64,000 nt of DNA, taken from assembly GCF_013155295.1 (NCBI RefSeq), contig NZ_JABJXT010000001.1:310001-374000 (forward strand). The letters run 5' to 3'. The DNA is from Pseudogemmobacter hezensis (GTDB lineage Bacteria > Pseudomonadota > Alphaproteobacteria > Rhodobacterales > Rhodobacteraceae). The position numbers and the translations under genes are program-made. The notes under the pieces are model-generated. The model was given only the letters and a program-made list of their open reading frames with translations. It made no database searches and was not told the origin of the DNA. This document shows positions 23,701 to 31,265 of the stretch, in pieces. Positions within the stretch are counted from its first letter, which is position 1; each line of letters opens with the position of its first letter.

Positions 23701-24370
23701 AGCCCCTGGCATGCGGCAGCTCGATGGTGACGCCACCCGCCAGCGCCATATCGCATTCGCCGCTCAGCAGCGCCTGAGCCGCGTAATGAATGGCGACGAG
23801 ACTGGTGGAACAGGCGGTCTGGACGTTGACCGACGGGCCTTTGAGATCAAGGATATGGCTGGCGCGGGTGGCCAGGAAATCCTTGTCATTTCCGGTATGG
23901 CGCAGCAGAAACATCCCCGTCTCTTCGACCAGATCCGGGTTCGAGCAGAGGTTGAAATAGAAATAAGATCCCATGCCGCAGCCCGCCCAGACGCCGATGG
24001 CGCCGGGGAATTTCTCGGGCGGGTGGCCTGCGTTCTCCAGCGCCTCCCAGGCGACCTCCAGGAACTGGCGGTGCTGGGGATCAAGGATCGCAGCCTCTTT
24101 GGGCGAAAAGCCAAAGAAATCCGCGTCGAAGTTTTCAAATCCGTCAAGGATGGCGGCCGAGGGGACGTAATTCGGCCGCTCGATCCGGGACGGGCTTTCG
24201 CCGGCAGCCAGCAGCTCTTCGCGGGAAAGAACCCGGATCGATTCAACGCCCGCCCGCAGATTGGCCCAGAAGGCGGCGATATCGGCCGCGCCCGGCAAAT
24301 GCGCCGCCATCCCGACAATGGCGATGTCAGTCTCGGCCAGGCCGCCAGCTTTACGCGTCATCTCACTCAT
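17723..24370 (-). CDS. Type I polyketide synthase, KS-AT-KR-DH-ACP-TE
   Basis: One extension module with release, 2215 aa. KS: residues 14-440, C187 (TACSTS), H323 (ECHGTGT), H363 (KTNIGH). AT: 535-830, S634 in GHSMGE and AAHSRML. A structural KR half lies at about 905-1110; catalytic KR at 1155-1345 with TGGFGGIG, a Ser cluster at 1318-1321, Y1332 and N1336. DH: 1415-1710 with H1431 before LLPGTGYL and D1624 in HPALLD. ACP: S1839 in LGGHS. TE: 1915-2175, S2001 in GFSGGG and H2155. DH follows KR, the reverse of most cis-AT modules. No methyltransferase or enoylreductase. The C-terminal 25 residues are a degenerate pentapeptide repeat. First gene of the operon; ATG with GGGACG upstream. Malonyl-CoA is the likely extender, not certain. 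Confidence 0.95.
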   Translation of the reverse strand: MSEMTRKAGGLAETDIAIVGMAAHLPGAADIAAFWANLRAGVESIRVLSREELLAAGESPSRIERPNYVPSAAILDGFENFDADFFGFSPKEAAILDPQHRQFLEVAWEALENAGHPPEKFPGAIGVWAGCGMGSYFYFNLCSNPDLVEETGMFLLRHTGNDKDFLATRASHILDLKGPSVNVQTACSTSLVAIHYAAQALLSGECDMALAGGVTIELPHARGYLFQEGEILSPDGHCHAFDHRAQGTVFGSGAGCVVLRRAVDAIRDGDHIWAILKGTAINNDGAAKAGYLAPSVDGQSACIAEAQAIAGVTADTVTYIECHGTGTYLGDPIEVAALTEAFRETTDRIGHCGIGSVKTNIGHLDTAAGVASLIKVALSLHHRELPPSLGFEAPNPSIDFETSPFHVNDRLKPWDAPVLRAGVNSLGVGGTNAHAVLEEAPAVAASEESDWPFQPLVLSARSKSALDGQAARLAAHLRDHPDQPLADVAWTLKEGRRAFEKRRVIVAQSHAEAASLLEGANPRLVFNHDYLGDDPETVFMFPGGGAQFAGMARDLYETEPVFRDWMERGLSILQPQLDYDIRALWLPAPGAEKAADEALKKPSAQLPLIMITEYALAKLYESWGLRPAALIGHSMGENTAAALAGVMSFEDCIGLVLLRGRLFDTVPAGGMLSVPLSQADLARYWADDLDMASVNAPGLCVVSGPDAALDALAARLLADEVETQRIAINIAAHSRMLDPILGAFGDYLRGIRLSAPQIPIISNRTGQVLAADQATSPDYWVAHLRNTVNFRDGLAHLTATPGRVYIEMGPGRALSSLAGANGVAPGQVVPALRHPEQKIADDAWLIGSIARLWACGVAVDWAPIWGGRRRKRVPLPGYAFQRKPYFIAPGAAAAPREEAPARMGDLTDWGWKPHWSAAAASFDIDDLAAAPAQTWAIFEDDAGLCAALATRLEAAGHRVARITPGDGYRRHSASRYSLAPEQGREGYEALIRDLLAADLAPARIVHGWLLTKDESFRPGSDFAQRIVEQGFWSALYLLQALAGEDLTDGLRLTFLTNGAAAVKGSGLRWPEKALLRGPVLVAGKELPGLVLSQLDLELPALKRGEVLPQALVDAVLEEALSDHESGQAFALRGGRRYQLGLRPAPLPEAQIDLPQGAHLLITGGFGGIGLTIAEDMIRRYGARVTLIARSTLPEGPARAAWLVRHAPGDPVSRRILALERLEALADGVSGAGLSGAGVQVLAADVANLAQMQAARDQAEAGFGPVHTVIHAAGMVADGPLLAKEPGAVAEVFAPKLHGTGVLDRVFPDGSIALMVLFSSSSTVTGPAGQVDYVAANEYLNAFAQRANGAEDGADGRRYAARRRIVALDWGIWQGVGMAADSLGERMGRPEAPRVPLAPRAGAMLAEAGYDQAGNRVFFARADAADWIFDGHRTKEGQALLPGTGYLQLVAEAWLAEVRLAAGGGPEAGAAGFGPDGIELRDLTFLAALDLADGETRELRVRLLPEGEAYAFEVQSRLQVQGRDGWLTHATGRVLSVAPDAIAAGIDPAAIAARLRAREEAQPREGGAEAWLTSPQEAFLRFGPRWHVLRSQAFGVDEGLAELSLAAPFRDEPAEGWHLHPALLDLATGWAMGLIAGYQPDRLWVPLGYASARFFAPLEPALISHIRNAGPNAADRPTAVFDITLATPDGRVLAEIRGFTIRRLDGPLQIAPPDPRLLEAESTALPQPSPAEERLLTAYRQGIRPDEGAEAFGRAVAAGQQGGLAQIIVSSLDLPALMRQTALVEAPRKQGQSFERPDLDTDYIAPRDETERVLTGFWQDLLGVGQVGVEDNFFDLGGHSLIAVRLFAMVKKTWAVDFPISVLFEAPTIAACARLIREAAGLPDATDQPQGDGAPGAASLGSGRSDTAQPARRFTHLVQMADGKRGGGKTPFFLVSGMFGNVLNLRHLAQLIGRDRPFYGLQARGLFGEDQPHEDFTLAARDYLAELRQVQPHGPYRFGGFSGGGLIAWEMARQLREAGEEVALLVLLDTPLPMRPGLSRRDRALIKLAELRRKGPGYLAEWAKNRMEWERRKRATPAEEEGFHNRAIEAAFRAALPRYQMTQHEGATVLYRPALDRHWQVSGGKWVSAAKEYVFEDNDLTRFAPVLQVVEVPGDHDSMVLEPNVRVLAANLARMLEALDLRDDGAVKAHRAKADGATAGRATAGRASADAATAAE
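17752..17811. repeat. In-frame 15-bp tandem repeat at the PKS 3' end, four units
   Basis: TGGCCCTGCCTGCTG occurs twice exactly (17752-17766, 17767-17781), followed by TGGCCCCGTCTGCCT and TGGCCCGGTGTGCCT. On the coding strand it gives the Ala/Gly-rich pentapeptide tail after the thioesterase domain. Confidence 0.9.
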
Positions 24371-24822
24371 ACGTCCCGTCCCGGTCGCTGCAGGTATCGG
24401 CCAGATTGCCCGCCTCAGCGCCGTCCCCAGTCCAGGCCCGGCATCCTGCCTGAATTGCAGCCGCCAGCCCTTTGATTACCCAAGCAATATAGCGCAGCCC
24501 CGCGCGAACTCATACCCTGGATACCATCGCTCCCCCTTCATCCCCAGAGCGGGAACAATGCCGCAATTTTGCCGCAATTCCGCTGCGCCAGCGGGCCGAT
24601 AGCGGATGGATCAGCAGCTGCCGCCGCAAAAACAACGCTTTGACGGCCAATCAGGCGCGAGATGCCCCGTCATTCCCCGTCAGTCCGGCAACAATGCCCC
24701 CAACAATGCCCCGGATCAAATTCATGGGAACCGGGGAAACCACAGCCGCCCCCAGCCCCCCGTATTCGCCCCGTATTCGCCCCACCCAAGCCCCGCCCAG
24801 GCCCTGGCTGAGCCCTGATGCC
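24371..24822. other. Intergenic region upstream of the PKS operon
   Basis: This 452-bp gap must carry the promoter for the biosynthetic operon. It holds direct repeats of 11 bp (CGTATTCGCCC at 24761-24771 and 24772-24782) and a doubled AACAATGCCCC near 24690-24710. A TATATT on the minus strand around 24491 could be a -10 box, but I found no convincing -35. No credible gene was seen. Confidence 0.5.
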
Positions 24823-26220
24823 TCAGATAATGGTGCGCCGGGGCGCGGCGGCCAGTTCGGCCTGATGTTTGGCCTGACGGGCCGCCAGCAGCGCCTCGGC
24901 ATGGCCCAAAAGAGCCCCCGCCATCAGCCAGGTCAGCGGCGTCAGCGTGCCATTGGGCAAAAGATCAACCAGGTTCAGCGCCAGGATCAGCGCCACCCCG
25001 GCTGCGTGCAGCCCGACCGCGCCGGGCTTTGCCGCAGCCTCGCGGCCCAGCAGCCACAGGGGCAGGCACAAAAGCCCGAACTGGATGATATAGCCAACCC
25101 AGCCAAAAGCGCCGATGCGGATGATCCAGGCGCCGTCGGCCACCGTTTCGACCTCACCCGTCTGCGCATCATAAACAAAGCCGCGCCCATAGCCGCCCCA
25201 GCCGAACAGCGGCCGCTCGGCGGCGCGGGCCAGCAGTTTGTCCTCATTCATCAGGCGGTAGCCGAAGCTTTGGGCGCGATCCTCGCTAAGCCCGTCAGCA
25301 ATGTCTGAGATCGCATCGACCGGCACCAGATGCGCCCCGCGCAGCAAGGGGTAAAGGATCACAATCGCCGCCAGCAGCCCCGTCACCGCCAGGATCTGCC
25401 GCGGGTTGGCCAGAAAGGCCAGCGGCAGCGCTGCCAGCGCATAGGCGATGGGGCCAAAGCTTTTGCACAGGATCAGAAGCGCACAGACCAGCAGGAACAC
25501 CGGCAGCTGCCAGACCCGTCGCTCAGCCGGGCCGACCCGCAGCGTGATCGCCGCCGCAATCAGGCACGACAGCACGAAAAACGCCACCCACAGCCCATGG
25601 GGCATGAAGACAAAGGGCCTCCAGCCGCCAAAACGCACTGCCTGGCCGAAATCATGCTGGAAATAGCCGTAGACCCAGATGTGCAGCTGCGGCGAAAGCG
25701 CCGATTCAATCAGGATCGGCACGGTGTAAAGCAGGGCCGCAATCACCAGCGCGGTCAGCAGATCGCGCATTGCCTCGGGCGTGGCAAGATCACGCCGCGC
25801 CAGAAACATCGGCAGCAGATACATGAATTCCGTGCCGGTGATGGCGATGCTGTCATAGATCCGCATTCCCGGAATCTCTAACCCGTAGCGCAGGAAAATC
25901 GGATCGGTGTTCAGGATGGCGGTGAAAAAGGGCGAGATCAGAAAGCCCGCAACCAGCACCCGGATCAGGATATTTCCGTTGAATATCTGCAGCCTGCGCC
26001 CCAGCATCAGCCAGGACAGCAAAGCCGCCGTCAGCGCGGGCAGCATATGTTTGTTCGGATCGGGCAGCATCGGCAGGTCGATCTTTGCCAGCTCTGGCAG
26101 CACCATATAGGCCCCCAGCACCGACCAGATCAGCGCCCGCCCCGGCCCCATCCGGCTGTAGAAAAGCCAGACCATCGCAGGCCAGGACAAAAGCGCCAGC
26201 AAGGCAATGGTGGATGACAT
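24823..26220 (-). CDS. O-antigen ligase/polymerase-like membrane protein (Wzy-type)
   Basis: The 465-aa protein is strongly hydrophobic, with about 10-12 transmembrane segments and a large polar loop around residues 300-345 containing FGYRLMNEDKLLARAAERPLFGWGGYGRG, the kind of loop seen in Wzy/WaaL proteins where ERPLFGWG is common. It would polymerise or ligate polysaccharide repeat units on the periplasmic face of the inner membrane. The ATG at 26220 follows AGGAG by 5 nt; the frame remains open to 26592 but the extra N terminus is Arg-rich and not membrane-like. It is divergent from the TagA-type gene and belongs to the exopolysaccharide locus. Confidence 0.85.
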   Translation of the reverse strand: MSSTIALLALLSWPAMVWLFYSRMGPGRALIWSVLGAYMVLPELAKIDLPMLPDPNKHMLPALTAALLSWLMLGRRLQIFNGNILIRVLVAGFLISPFFTAILNTDPIFLRYGLEIPGMRIYDSIAITGTEFMYLLPMFLARRDLATPEAMRDLLTALVIAALLYTVPILIESALSPQLHIWVYGYFQHDFGQAVRFGGWRPFVFMPHGLWVAFFVLSCLIAAAITLRVGPAERRVWQLPVFLLVCALLILCKSFGPIAYALAALPLAFLANPRQILAVTGLLAAIVILYPLLRGAHLVPVDAISDIADGLSEDRAQSFGYRLMNEDKLLARAAERPLFGWGGYGRGFVYDAQTGEVETVADGAWIIRIGAFGWVGYIIQFGLLCLPLWLLGREAAAKPGAVGLHAAGVALILALNLVDLLPNGTLTPLTWLMAGALLGHAEALLAARQAKHQAELAAAPRRTII

Positions 26221-26461
26221 CTGGCTCCTGCGGCGCTTTGATCGGCATGGTCTCTGGTCCGCAGTCTTTAGCACAGGCAGCCGCGCTCTGCCACGCACCG
26301 CCACCGGCAGGCAGCGGGTCTGGCAGCGCGTTTCGGCGCAAAGAATGGAAACATTCTGTTGCCACCTGGCCGGATCGCGCATTCCCCGTCGCCTTGGCAT
26401 CGCCCTGACGCTATGCTGCGGCCTGGCCCGGCGGGGCCAGATCCCGACAGGAGCCCTGCGC

Positions 26462-27226
26462 TTGCGCTTTACCTTTGACCAAAGCCCCTCACCCGTGACG
26501 ATCCGCGTGACCCATGCCGGGCGGCAGGCGCTGCTGGATGATGTGGCGGCGCATCTGGCGGCGGGGCGTGGCTTTGCGCTGGCAACGATCAACCTGGATC
26601 ACCTGGTCAAGCTGCAGCGCGATCCGGGGTTTCGCCAGGCCTATGCGGCGCAGGATATGGTGGTCGCCGATGGCAATCCGATCGTCTGGCTGTCAAAGCT
26701 GGCGGGAAAGCCGGTCGCGCTTTTGCCCGGATCCGATCTGGTGCTGCCCCTTTGCCAGCTGGCGGCGCAGGCGGGGCTGCCGGTCTCGATGCTGGGGGCA
26801 ACCGCGCCCGCGCTGGCCGAGGCCGCAGACCGGCTGTCAGCCAGCATTCCGGGCTTTCGCACCGGGCTGCTGATCGCGCCGCCGATGGGCTTTGACCCCG
26901 AGGGCCCGCTGGCCCGTGACGCGCTTTCGCAGCTGGCGGCCCTTGGCCCGGGCCTGTGCCTGATCGCGCTTGGGGCCCCCAAGCAAGAGCGCTTTGCCGC
27001 CCTTGGCCGTCAGCTGGCGCCGCAATGCGGCTTTGCCTCGGTCGGTGCGGGGGTTGAGTTCATCTCGGGCGATCAGAAACGCGCCCCGCTTTGGGTGCGG
27101 CGGATTGCGATGGAATGGGCCTGGCGGGCGCTGTCAGCCCCGCGCCGCCTGGTCCCGCGCTATGCGGCCTGTTTTGCGATCCTGCCCGGCCAAATCGTCA
27201 GTGCCCTGCGCCAGCGCGGCGGCTAA
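26462..27226 (+). CDS. WecG/TagA/CpsF-family glycosyltransferase (GT26)
   Basis: Family landmarks: TINLDHLVKLQRDPGF near residue 40, VVADGNPIVWLSKL, LPGSDLVLPLC, and LIALGAPKQERF followed by GVEFISGDQKRAPLWVRRI. These enzymes transfer an N-acetylmannosaminyl, glucosyl or similar residue to a lipid-linked acceptor at the cytoplasmic membrane surface. I chose TTG at 26462, with AGGAG 8 nt upstream, because it gives 254 aa, the normal family length; ATG at 26345 and 26207 would add Arg/Cys-rich sequence of no family resemblance and intrude on the divergent gene. Start remains uncertain. It converges on a GT2 gene 4 bp downstream. Confidence 0.87.
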   Translation: MRFTFDQSPSPVTIRVTHAGRQALLDDVAAHLAAGRGFALATINLDHLVKLQRDPGFRQAYAAQDMVVADGNPIVWLSKLAGKPVALLPGSDLVLPLCQLAAQAGLPVSMLGATAPALAEAADRLSASIPGFRTGLLIAPPMGFDPEGPLARDALSQLAALGPGLCLIALGAPKQERFAALGRQLAPQCGFASVGAGVEFISGDQKRAPLWVRRIAMEWAWRALSAPRRLVPRYAACFAILPGQIVSALRQRGG

Positions 27227-27230
27227 GCGG

Positions 27231-28337
27231 CTATTTATACTCGATCAGCCCGCGTTTGCGCCCGCGCAGACGGTCCAGGTAAAAGCCAATCGCGCCAATA
27301 GCTTCGGGGAATTTCCCCAGCACGGTGAAGAAGGCCGCCTCGCGCCCTGCCCGCCCCTCATGGCGCAAGCGCCAGGCCAGCCGCGCCACCTGCAAGGGCC
27401 AGGCCAGCGCCAGCAAAAGAAACGCCGGATGGATCAGCGCCAGCGCCACCACCGATAGCGGCAGCCCCGCGCCCCAGATCAGCGCCCGCCGCGCCTCGCG
27501 CCGCCAGTGGCGGTCGGGGCCAGCCCCATGCAGCGCCGCCCCTTCGGCAAAGGCATAGCCCGCCCGTTTCGTGCGCCGCCACCATTGCGGGAAACGCGTC
27601 ATCGCCGCGTCATGCAGCGTCATTTCCGCATCGATGCGCCAGATCTGCCCGCCTTTGCGGCGCAGACGCTGGCAAAGTTCAGGCTCTTCGCCGGCGATCA
27701 GATCCTCGCGGTAAAAACCCACCGCCTGCAAAGCCTGCCAGCGCATCAGCGCATCACCACCGCAAGCCAGAGCCTCACCCACGGGCGTATTCCACTCGCG
27801 GTCACACAGCCGATTGTAGACCGAGGCCGCGGGATAGCGCTCACGCCGGCGCCCGCAGATGACCACCGCGCCGCTATGGGCCGCAAAGCCCTGCAAAGCG
27901 GCCGCGATCCATCCGGGGTCCAGCTCGCAATCGCCATCCATCAGCTGCACGAAATCAGGCGGGTCTGCAGCCAGCGCGGCAAGGCCCGCATTGCGCGCCC
28001 GCGCGGCCGTGAAGGGGCGTGTCAGATCCAGCGCCACCACCTCTGCCCCCATTGCCGCCGCCAGCGCCTGCGAGCCATCGGTCGAGCCGCTGTCGACATA
28101 GATCACCCGGCGCACACGCCCGCCCCCCGCCCGCAAAGAGGCAAGAGCGATGCGCAGCCGCTGGCCCTCGTTGCGGCCGATCACCACCGCATCAATCACC
28201 ACCGCGTCAGGCTGCATCGGATTGGGCAGCACCGGATTGGGCTGCACCGGATCGGATAACACCGCATCAGGCGACGCCGGATTTTCACCGGGGCCTGTGG
28301 CCGAAGAGACGGGGGCGGGATCAACGGAATTTGTCAT
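27231..28337 (-). CDS. GT2 glycosyltransferase with repeat-rich N terminus
   Basis: A family 2 enzyme: AVVIGRNEGQRL begins the GT-A fold, followed by VIYVDSGSTDGS, RNAGLAALAAD, and the DxD-type QLMDGDCEL. The acceptor half contains ACGGDALMRW and EEPELCQRLRRKG. A hydrophobic C-terminal part (residues about 290-320) suggests membrane attachment. Before the fold lie about 50 residues rich in Pro, Asp and Asn, encoded by a 15-bp degenerate tandem repeat. I use ATG 28337 (MTNSVDP), 368 aa; TTG at 28373 or ATG shortly before the fold (MQPDAVVIDAVV) are alternatives. It likely adds a sugar to the exopolysaccharide repeat unit. Confidence 0.87.
   Translation of the reverse strand: MTNSVDPAPVSSATGPGENPASPDAVLSDPVQPNPVLPNPMQPDAVVIDAVVIGRNEGQRLRIALASLRAGGGRVRRVIYVDSGSTDGSQALAAAMGAEVVALDLTRPFTAARARNAGLAALAADPPDFVQLMDGDCELDPGWIAAALQGFAAHSGAVVICGRRRERYPAASVYNRLCDREWNTPVGEALACGGDALMRWQALQAVGFYREDLIAGEEPELCQRLRRKGGQIWRIDAEMTLHDAAMTRFPQWWRRTKRAGYAFAEGAALHGAGPDRHWRREARRALIWGAGLPLSVVALALIHPAFLLLALAWPLQVARLAWRLRHEGRAGREAAFFTVLGKFPEAIGAIGFYLDRLRGRKRGLIEYK
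28210..28284. repeat. In-frame degenerate 15-bp tandem repeat, five units
   Basis: Units GGCTGCATCGGATTG, GGCAGCACCGGATTG, GGCTGCACCGGATCG, GATAACACCGCATCA and GGCGACGCCGGATTT run head to tail within the N-terminal leader of the GT2 gene, encoding NPVLP/NPMQP-like pentapeptides on the minus strand. Confidence 0.85.
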
Positions 28338-28664
28338 CGCCAAAGGCCTAGGCTGCGGCTGCGGCAGTGTCAAAGCCCGCTTTTCCCGCGCTCGCCTGCA
28401 TGGCTGATCCAGGGTCGCTTTGCCCGGCCCGGCCGCCCCCCTGTGCAGGGTCTGCGCCCCCTGCCCGGGCTTTCTTTTTCACGGTCAATCTGCTAAAGAC
28501 AGACCTCTGGGCGGGGGCCCGGTCTGTGTCTCTCTTTCCGGCGCCAGCTGCGGCGACGGCTTGTGTATCAGGGTGTCCATCCGGTGCCGTGCCTGCCTTG
28601 TGGCGGGATCAGTTTTAACCAACGGCCGCGTCCGACGCAGCCGCCACCGGAACCGGAAGCGACC
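28338..28664. other. Divergent promoter region between GT2 and BY-kinase genes
   Basis: The 327-bp gap separates divergent genes and should contain both promoters. It is GC-rich with a C-rich segment and a run TTTCTTTTT at about 28469-28477 that follows CCCGGGC; this could act as a weak terminator or attenuator on the plus strand. No credible gene seen. Confidence 0.5.
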
Positions 28665-29705
28665 ATGAGCCACCACGATATCTATGGCCCATATGGTCAA
28701 AAACCCCAGGATACAGGACTTTCCCGGATGGCCGCAGACGAAGATGATCAGGATCACAGCCGGGATCGCAGCCCCGGGCAGGCCGCCCGTGCCGCCCAGA
28801 TTTCCCTGTTCCGCCCCGGCCAGCCACGCATCCAGCTGCCCGTCGCACTGGACCAGCGCACCGGGCGCGAAATCTCGATTTCGCCCGCCGTCTTTGCCGC
28901 GCCGAACCCCTCGCGGATCTGGGAATCAATCAGCGAATTGCAGGTCGACCCGGCAGCGCTGGTCAGAAACGGTTTGTTCCTGAAACCAGAACACCACACA
29001 ATCACCCGCTATTTCGACATGCTGCGCACCCGGATCGCCCAGGCCATGGCCAAAGAAGGCATGAGCCGCCTGGCCATCACCTCGCCGACCTCGGGCTGCG
29101 GGAAAAGCTTTGTCGCGGCCAATCTGGCGCTGTCTTTGGGGCGACTGCCCTCTTGCCGGACGGTGCTGCTGGATCTGGAGCTGCGCAGGCCCCGCCTTGC
29201 CTCGCTTTTCGCGCAGGCCTCGGCCCCGGCGCTGATCGACTTTCTTAACGCTGAGCAACCGCTTGAGGCACAGTTCCGCCGCATCGGGCCCAGCCTGGCG
29301 CTTGGCCTGAATGGCGAAAAGATCAGCCGCCCTGCCGAGACCCTGCAGGATCCGACCGTGCTGGCCTCGCTGCAAGTGGTAAGCGATCTGCTGCAGCCCG
29401 ATATCCAGCTTTTCGACACGCCGCCCGCGCTGGAATATGATGATATGATCGCGCTGACCGGCCAGGTTGATGCGGTTTTGCTGGTCGTTGACGGCACCCG
29501 CACCACCGCCGCCGAGATCACCGCCTGCGAGCGGATGTTTGAAAACCGCATCCCGCTGCTGGCGGTGGTGCTGAACCGCGCCCAGGACCGGGGCCTGCTG
29601 GGGCCCTTGTCGGGCGGCCCCCTCTCTCACCGGCTGCTGACCGCGGGGGCTGCGGCTGCGGGCCAGCTTTCTGCGCTGGTCTCGCGCATCCTTGGCCGCA
29701 AGTGA
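28665..29705 (+). CDS. CpsD/CapB-type tyrosine-kinase-like ATPase for polysaccharide export
   Basis: The 346-aa cytoplasmic protein carries the bacterial BY-kinase nucleotide fold: Walker A SPTSGCGKS (about 140-148), Walker A' VLLDLELRRPRL (167-178), and Walker B IQLFDTPP (247-254). The first 100 residues are variable and polar. BY-kinases work with Wzz/GumC-type chain-length proteins, and the Wzz-like gene follows 21 bp downstream, so this is the split kinase/activator arrangement. The C terminus (SALVSRILGRK) lacks the usual tyrosine cluster that is autophosphorylated, so it may control assembly without that switch. The ATG at 28665 is preceded by GGAAG; upstream sequence to 28563 is not needed. 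Confidence 0.87.
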   Translation: MSHHDIYGPYGQKPQDTGLSRMAADEDDQDHSRDRSPGQAARAAQISLFRPGQPRIQLPVALDQRTGREISISPAVFAAPNPSRIWESISELQVDPAALVRNGLFLKPEHHTITRYFDMLRTRIAQAMAKEGMSRLAITSPTSGCGKSFVAANLALSLGRLPSCRTVLLDLELRRPRLASLFAQASAPALIDFLNAEQPLEAQFRRIGPSLALGLNGEKISRPAETLQDPTVLASLQVVSDLLQPDIQLFDTPPALEYDDMIALTGQVDAVLLVVDGTRTTAAEITACERMFENRIPLLAVVLNRAQDRGLLGPLSGGPLSHRLLTAGAAAAGQLSALVSRILGRK

Positions 29706-29726
29706 AGAACGGGATCAGGGGCTGAC

Positions 29727-30977
29727 ATGGGGCATATCCGCAATATCGAAGATCTGATCGGCTTTCTGGCCCGTCGCTGGTGGCTGATCGCCCTGGTCGC
29801 CCTGGGGGTGACCCTGCTTGCAATCAGCTATGCGATGAAACGGCCCGACAATTACACCGCCTGGGCCTCAATTGAGATCCAGACCGCCCAGGTGACGGTT
29901 CCGGTGGCGGGAACGCCTGAAACCGCCGTGGTCAATGGCTCGGCGCAGCTGGTGCAATCGCTGCAGCACCGCCTGACCACGCGGCAAAACCTGGTCACCA
30001 TCATCGAGCGGCACGGGCTTTACGCCGACGCCCCCGCGATGTCGACCGAAACCAAAGTCAGCACGCTGCGCGCCGCGATCCGCTTTGACACCGTCGAGGT
30101 GACGGGCGATCCCGCCTATGGCCAGCCGACCCAGGTCTCGGCGGTGGTGATCAGCGTGCGCTTTGGCGATGCGGAAAACGCCGCCCGGATCGCCAATGAT
30201 CTGGCGCAAAGCGTGGTTGATCTTTCGGCCTCGGGGCAGCTTAGCCGTGCGCGCGAAAGCCACCGTTTCCATGCGGATCGGCTGACCGCGCTCAGCGCTG
30301 AGATCCAGGCGCAAGAGGCAAAGATCATCGCCTGGCGCAACCAGAATGCCGAAATGCTGCCGCCGGTCTCAGCCACGCGGCGCGAAGAGCTGGTGACACT
30401 GGAAACCGATCTGCGCGAGCTGGACCGCGAAGCGCTGCTGATCACCGAGGAACGCCGCCGCATCGCCGCGCGTGAAAATCTGCGCCCCACCGACCGCCAG
30501 CGCCTGCTGGAACTGGACGACCAGACCACCCTGAACCAGGGCCAGCAGGATGTGCTGCGCAACCGCGCCGCCACCATCGAGGCCGGGCTGGCAGGGGTGG
30601 CGGTGGCCGAGCGCGGCCTCGCCGATCTTGAACGTGATCTCGGCCAGATCCAGCGCAACTTCGACCAGGCCAGCGACGCGCTCGCCGAGGCCGATGCCCA
30701 GGTTCGGCTGGCCGAGCGCCAGCAGGGCGAGCGTTTTGGCATTCTGGACCGCGCGATCACCCCCGAACATGCCGACGGCCCGCGCCGCAAGACCTTTGTG
30801 ATGGCAGGCGCGGTCGCCGGGATCCTGGCGGGGGTCATCCTGGCGTTCCTGCTGGATTTGCTGAAACCGATCATCCGCACCTCGCGCCAGATGGAGCGTG
30901 AGCTGAACCTGCGCCCGATCATCGCCCTGCCAGAGCTGCGCAGCTCTGCGCGAAAAGGCCACTGGCACCTGAACTGA
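29727..30977 (+). CDS. Wzz/GumC-type polysaccharide chain-length determinant
   Basis: The 416-aa protein has the Wzz topology: a first transmembrane segment at about residues 17-37 (WWLIALVALGVTLLAISYA), a long periplasmic part with extended coiled coil (about 160-330, rich in Glu/Arg heptads), and a second transmembrane segment at about 352-372 (VMAGAVAGILAGVILAFLLDL). It would set polymer length and link the polymerase to the outer-membrane export channel. It is co-transcribed with the BY-kinase-like gene. No outer-membrane polysaccharide export (Wza) gene is in this window. Confidence 0.88.
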   Translation: MGHIRNIEDLIGFLARRWWLIALVALGVTLLAISYAMKRPDNYTAWASIEIQTAQVTVPVAGTPETAVVNGSAQLVQSLQHRLTTRQNLVTIIERHGLYADAPAMSTETKVSTLRAAIRFDTVEVTGDPAYGQPTQVSAVVISVRFGDAENAARIANDLAQSVVDLSASGQLSRARESHRFHADRLTALSAEIQAQEAKIIAWRNQNAEMLPPVSATRREELVTLETDLRELDREALLITEERRRIAARENLRPTDRQRLLELDDQTTLNQGQQDVLRNRAATIEAGLAGVAVAERGLADLERDLGQIQRNFDQASDALAEADAQVRLAERQQGERFGILDRAITPEHADGPRRKTFVMAGAVAGILAGVILAFLLDLLKPIIRTSRQMERELNLRPIIALPELRSSARKGHWHLN

Positions 30978-31265
30978 CAACAGGCGCTGAGAGGGGCGTT
31001 CAGCGCCCACGTCGAAAGCAACCATGCGGGAACCATGCGGGGCCCGGGGCATCCCCCAGGGCCCATGCTTTATGCGCGACAGCCCTGTTCACCTGCGGGC
31101 AGCCCCACCTTCGCTTTCGCCCGCGCCTTCGCCCGCGCCTGCATTCGCATGATAAGAAACCGGACCGGGCAAAGGTTTGCGCAGACAAAGAAAAACCCCC
31201 GTCACCGCTGACGGGGGGGCATCAATCTGATCTGACCGTGCTTCGCCAAACCCCTGAACGGGTCC
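30978..31265. other. Convergent gap with terminator
   Basis: A 288-bp gap between convergent genes. It contains a CTTCGCCCGCGC-type direct repeat near 31115-31140 and the minus-strand terminator at 31191-31217. No gene seen. Confidence 0.6.
31191..31217 (-). terminator. Rho-independent terminator of the sugar transferase gene
   Basis: CCCCCGTCA (31196-31204) and TGACGGGGG (31209-31217) form a perfect 9-bp stem with a 4-nt loop. On the minus strand it is followed by five T residues. It lies about 50 bp after the stop of the sugar transferase gene. Confidence 0.9.
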
